A stretch of 39,920 nt of DNA, from NCBI GenBank assembly GCA_900540905.1, contig UQHR01000021.1:1-39920 (forward strand), in the 5' to 3' direction. A model generated the notes under the pieces. It was given only the letters and a program-made list of their open reading frames with translations. It was not told the origin of the DNA and did no database searches. Positions within the stretch are counted from its first letter, which is position 1. Every line of letters begins with the position of its first letter. The position numbers were made by a program, and so were the translations under genes. The stretch comes from an uncultured Collinsella sp. GTDB taxonomy: Bacteria; Actinomycetota; Coriobacteriia; Coriobacteriales; Coriobacteriaceae. Of the stretch, positions 39,825-39,920 are shown in pieces.

Positions 39825-39920
39825 ACACCCAGTCACCAACCCGGCAGTTAGGGACGTTCCTATTGTGCCGGCAGAGACGATATGAGCAGGACATAAAAAC
39901 ATTGAGAGCCCCTGCTGCAT
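39825..39920. other. Window end, no gene identified
   Basis: GC falls and no credible frame is seen. CCGGCA (from 39841) and TGCCGG (near 39867) flank TTAGGGACGTTCCTATTG, giving a weak inverted repeat. Confidence 0.4.

Noticed and set aside
39468..39920. 150-codon minus-strand frame at the window end
   Set aside because: Mostly antisense to the M32 gene and its terminator.

Overview
The window reads as chromosome of a high-GC gut actinobacterium of the class Coriobacteriia, most likely a Collinsella or close relative. The grounds are GC-rich third positions, strong Shine-Dalgarno sites, housekeeping gene sequences of actinobacterial type, a single-membrane (secretin-less) Tad pilus operon, a T-box ahead of pheS and an ECF metal transporter. 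Genus is inference from style and was not tested by a search. Nearly all genes lie on the minus strand; the exceptions are a 57-residue membrane protein (2871), pyk, a 357-residue unknown (29001) and an M32 carboxypeptidase (38181).

Layout: three tRNA-Arg(ACG) genes (1-850), a small unknown gene, serS, a tiny membrane-protein gene, proC, rlmH and an SPFH protein; tRNA-Leu(CAG); tatD, rsmA, metG, rsmI and a GH5-like protein; tRNA-Phe(GAA); a toxin-antitoxin pair; a 12-gene Tad (type IVc) pilus operon running from cpaB (22335) down to a DUF192 gene (12745); rsgA; a structured intergenic RNA candidate; a P2-type Ca2+ ATPase; pyk; an unknown protein with an AbiEi-like start and a nuclease-like end; a zinc-dependent phospholipase C family protein; an ECF nickel/cobalt importer (cbiM-cbiQ-cbiO); pheT and pheS with a T-box leader; and the M32 carboxypeptidase.

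The most unusual pattern is at the tRNA genes. At tRNA-Arg, tRNA-Leu and tRNA-Phe, the last ~20 bases of the tRNA plus its terminator are duplicated as a direct repeat (about 57-98 bp). A GC-rich palindromic cassette without a gene lies between the copies. The repeat periods are 190, 189 and 268 bp, and the last becomes 186 after removing an internal 82-bp tandem duplication. Each cassette ends in an 11-13 bp inverted copy of the T-arm of its own host tRNA. They look like tiny integrase-less elements using tRNA 3' ends as attachment sites. The tRNA-Phe beside one cassette has an acceptor-stem mismatch and no encoded CCA, perhaps a cost of the exchange.

Other points of note: a GTGTTAC-N14-GTAACAC operator over the cbiM promoter, which suggests NikR control and nickel as substrate; a GH5 protein lacking the acid/base Glu and another active-site His; a Tad operon with four pseudopilin-type proteins sharing an Ala-Gln-x-Thr-(Val/Thr)-Glu processing site but no prepilin peptidase; and several nested inverted repeats in intergenic regions. 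No CRISPR array, rRNA, transposase gene or replication origin is visible.
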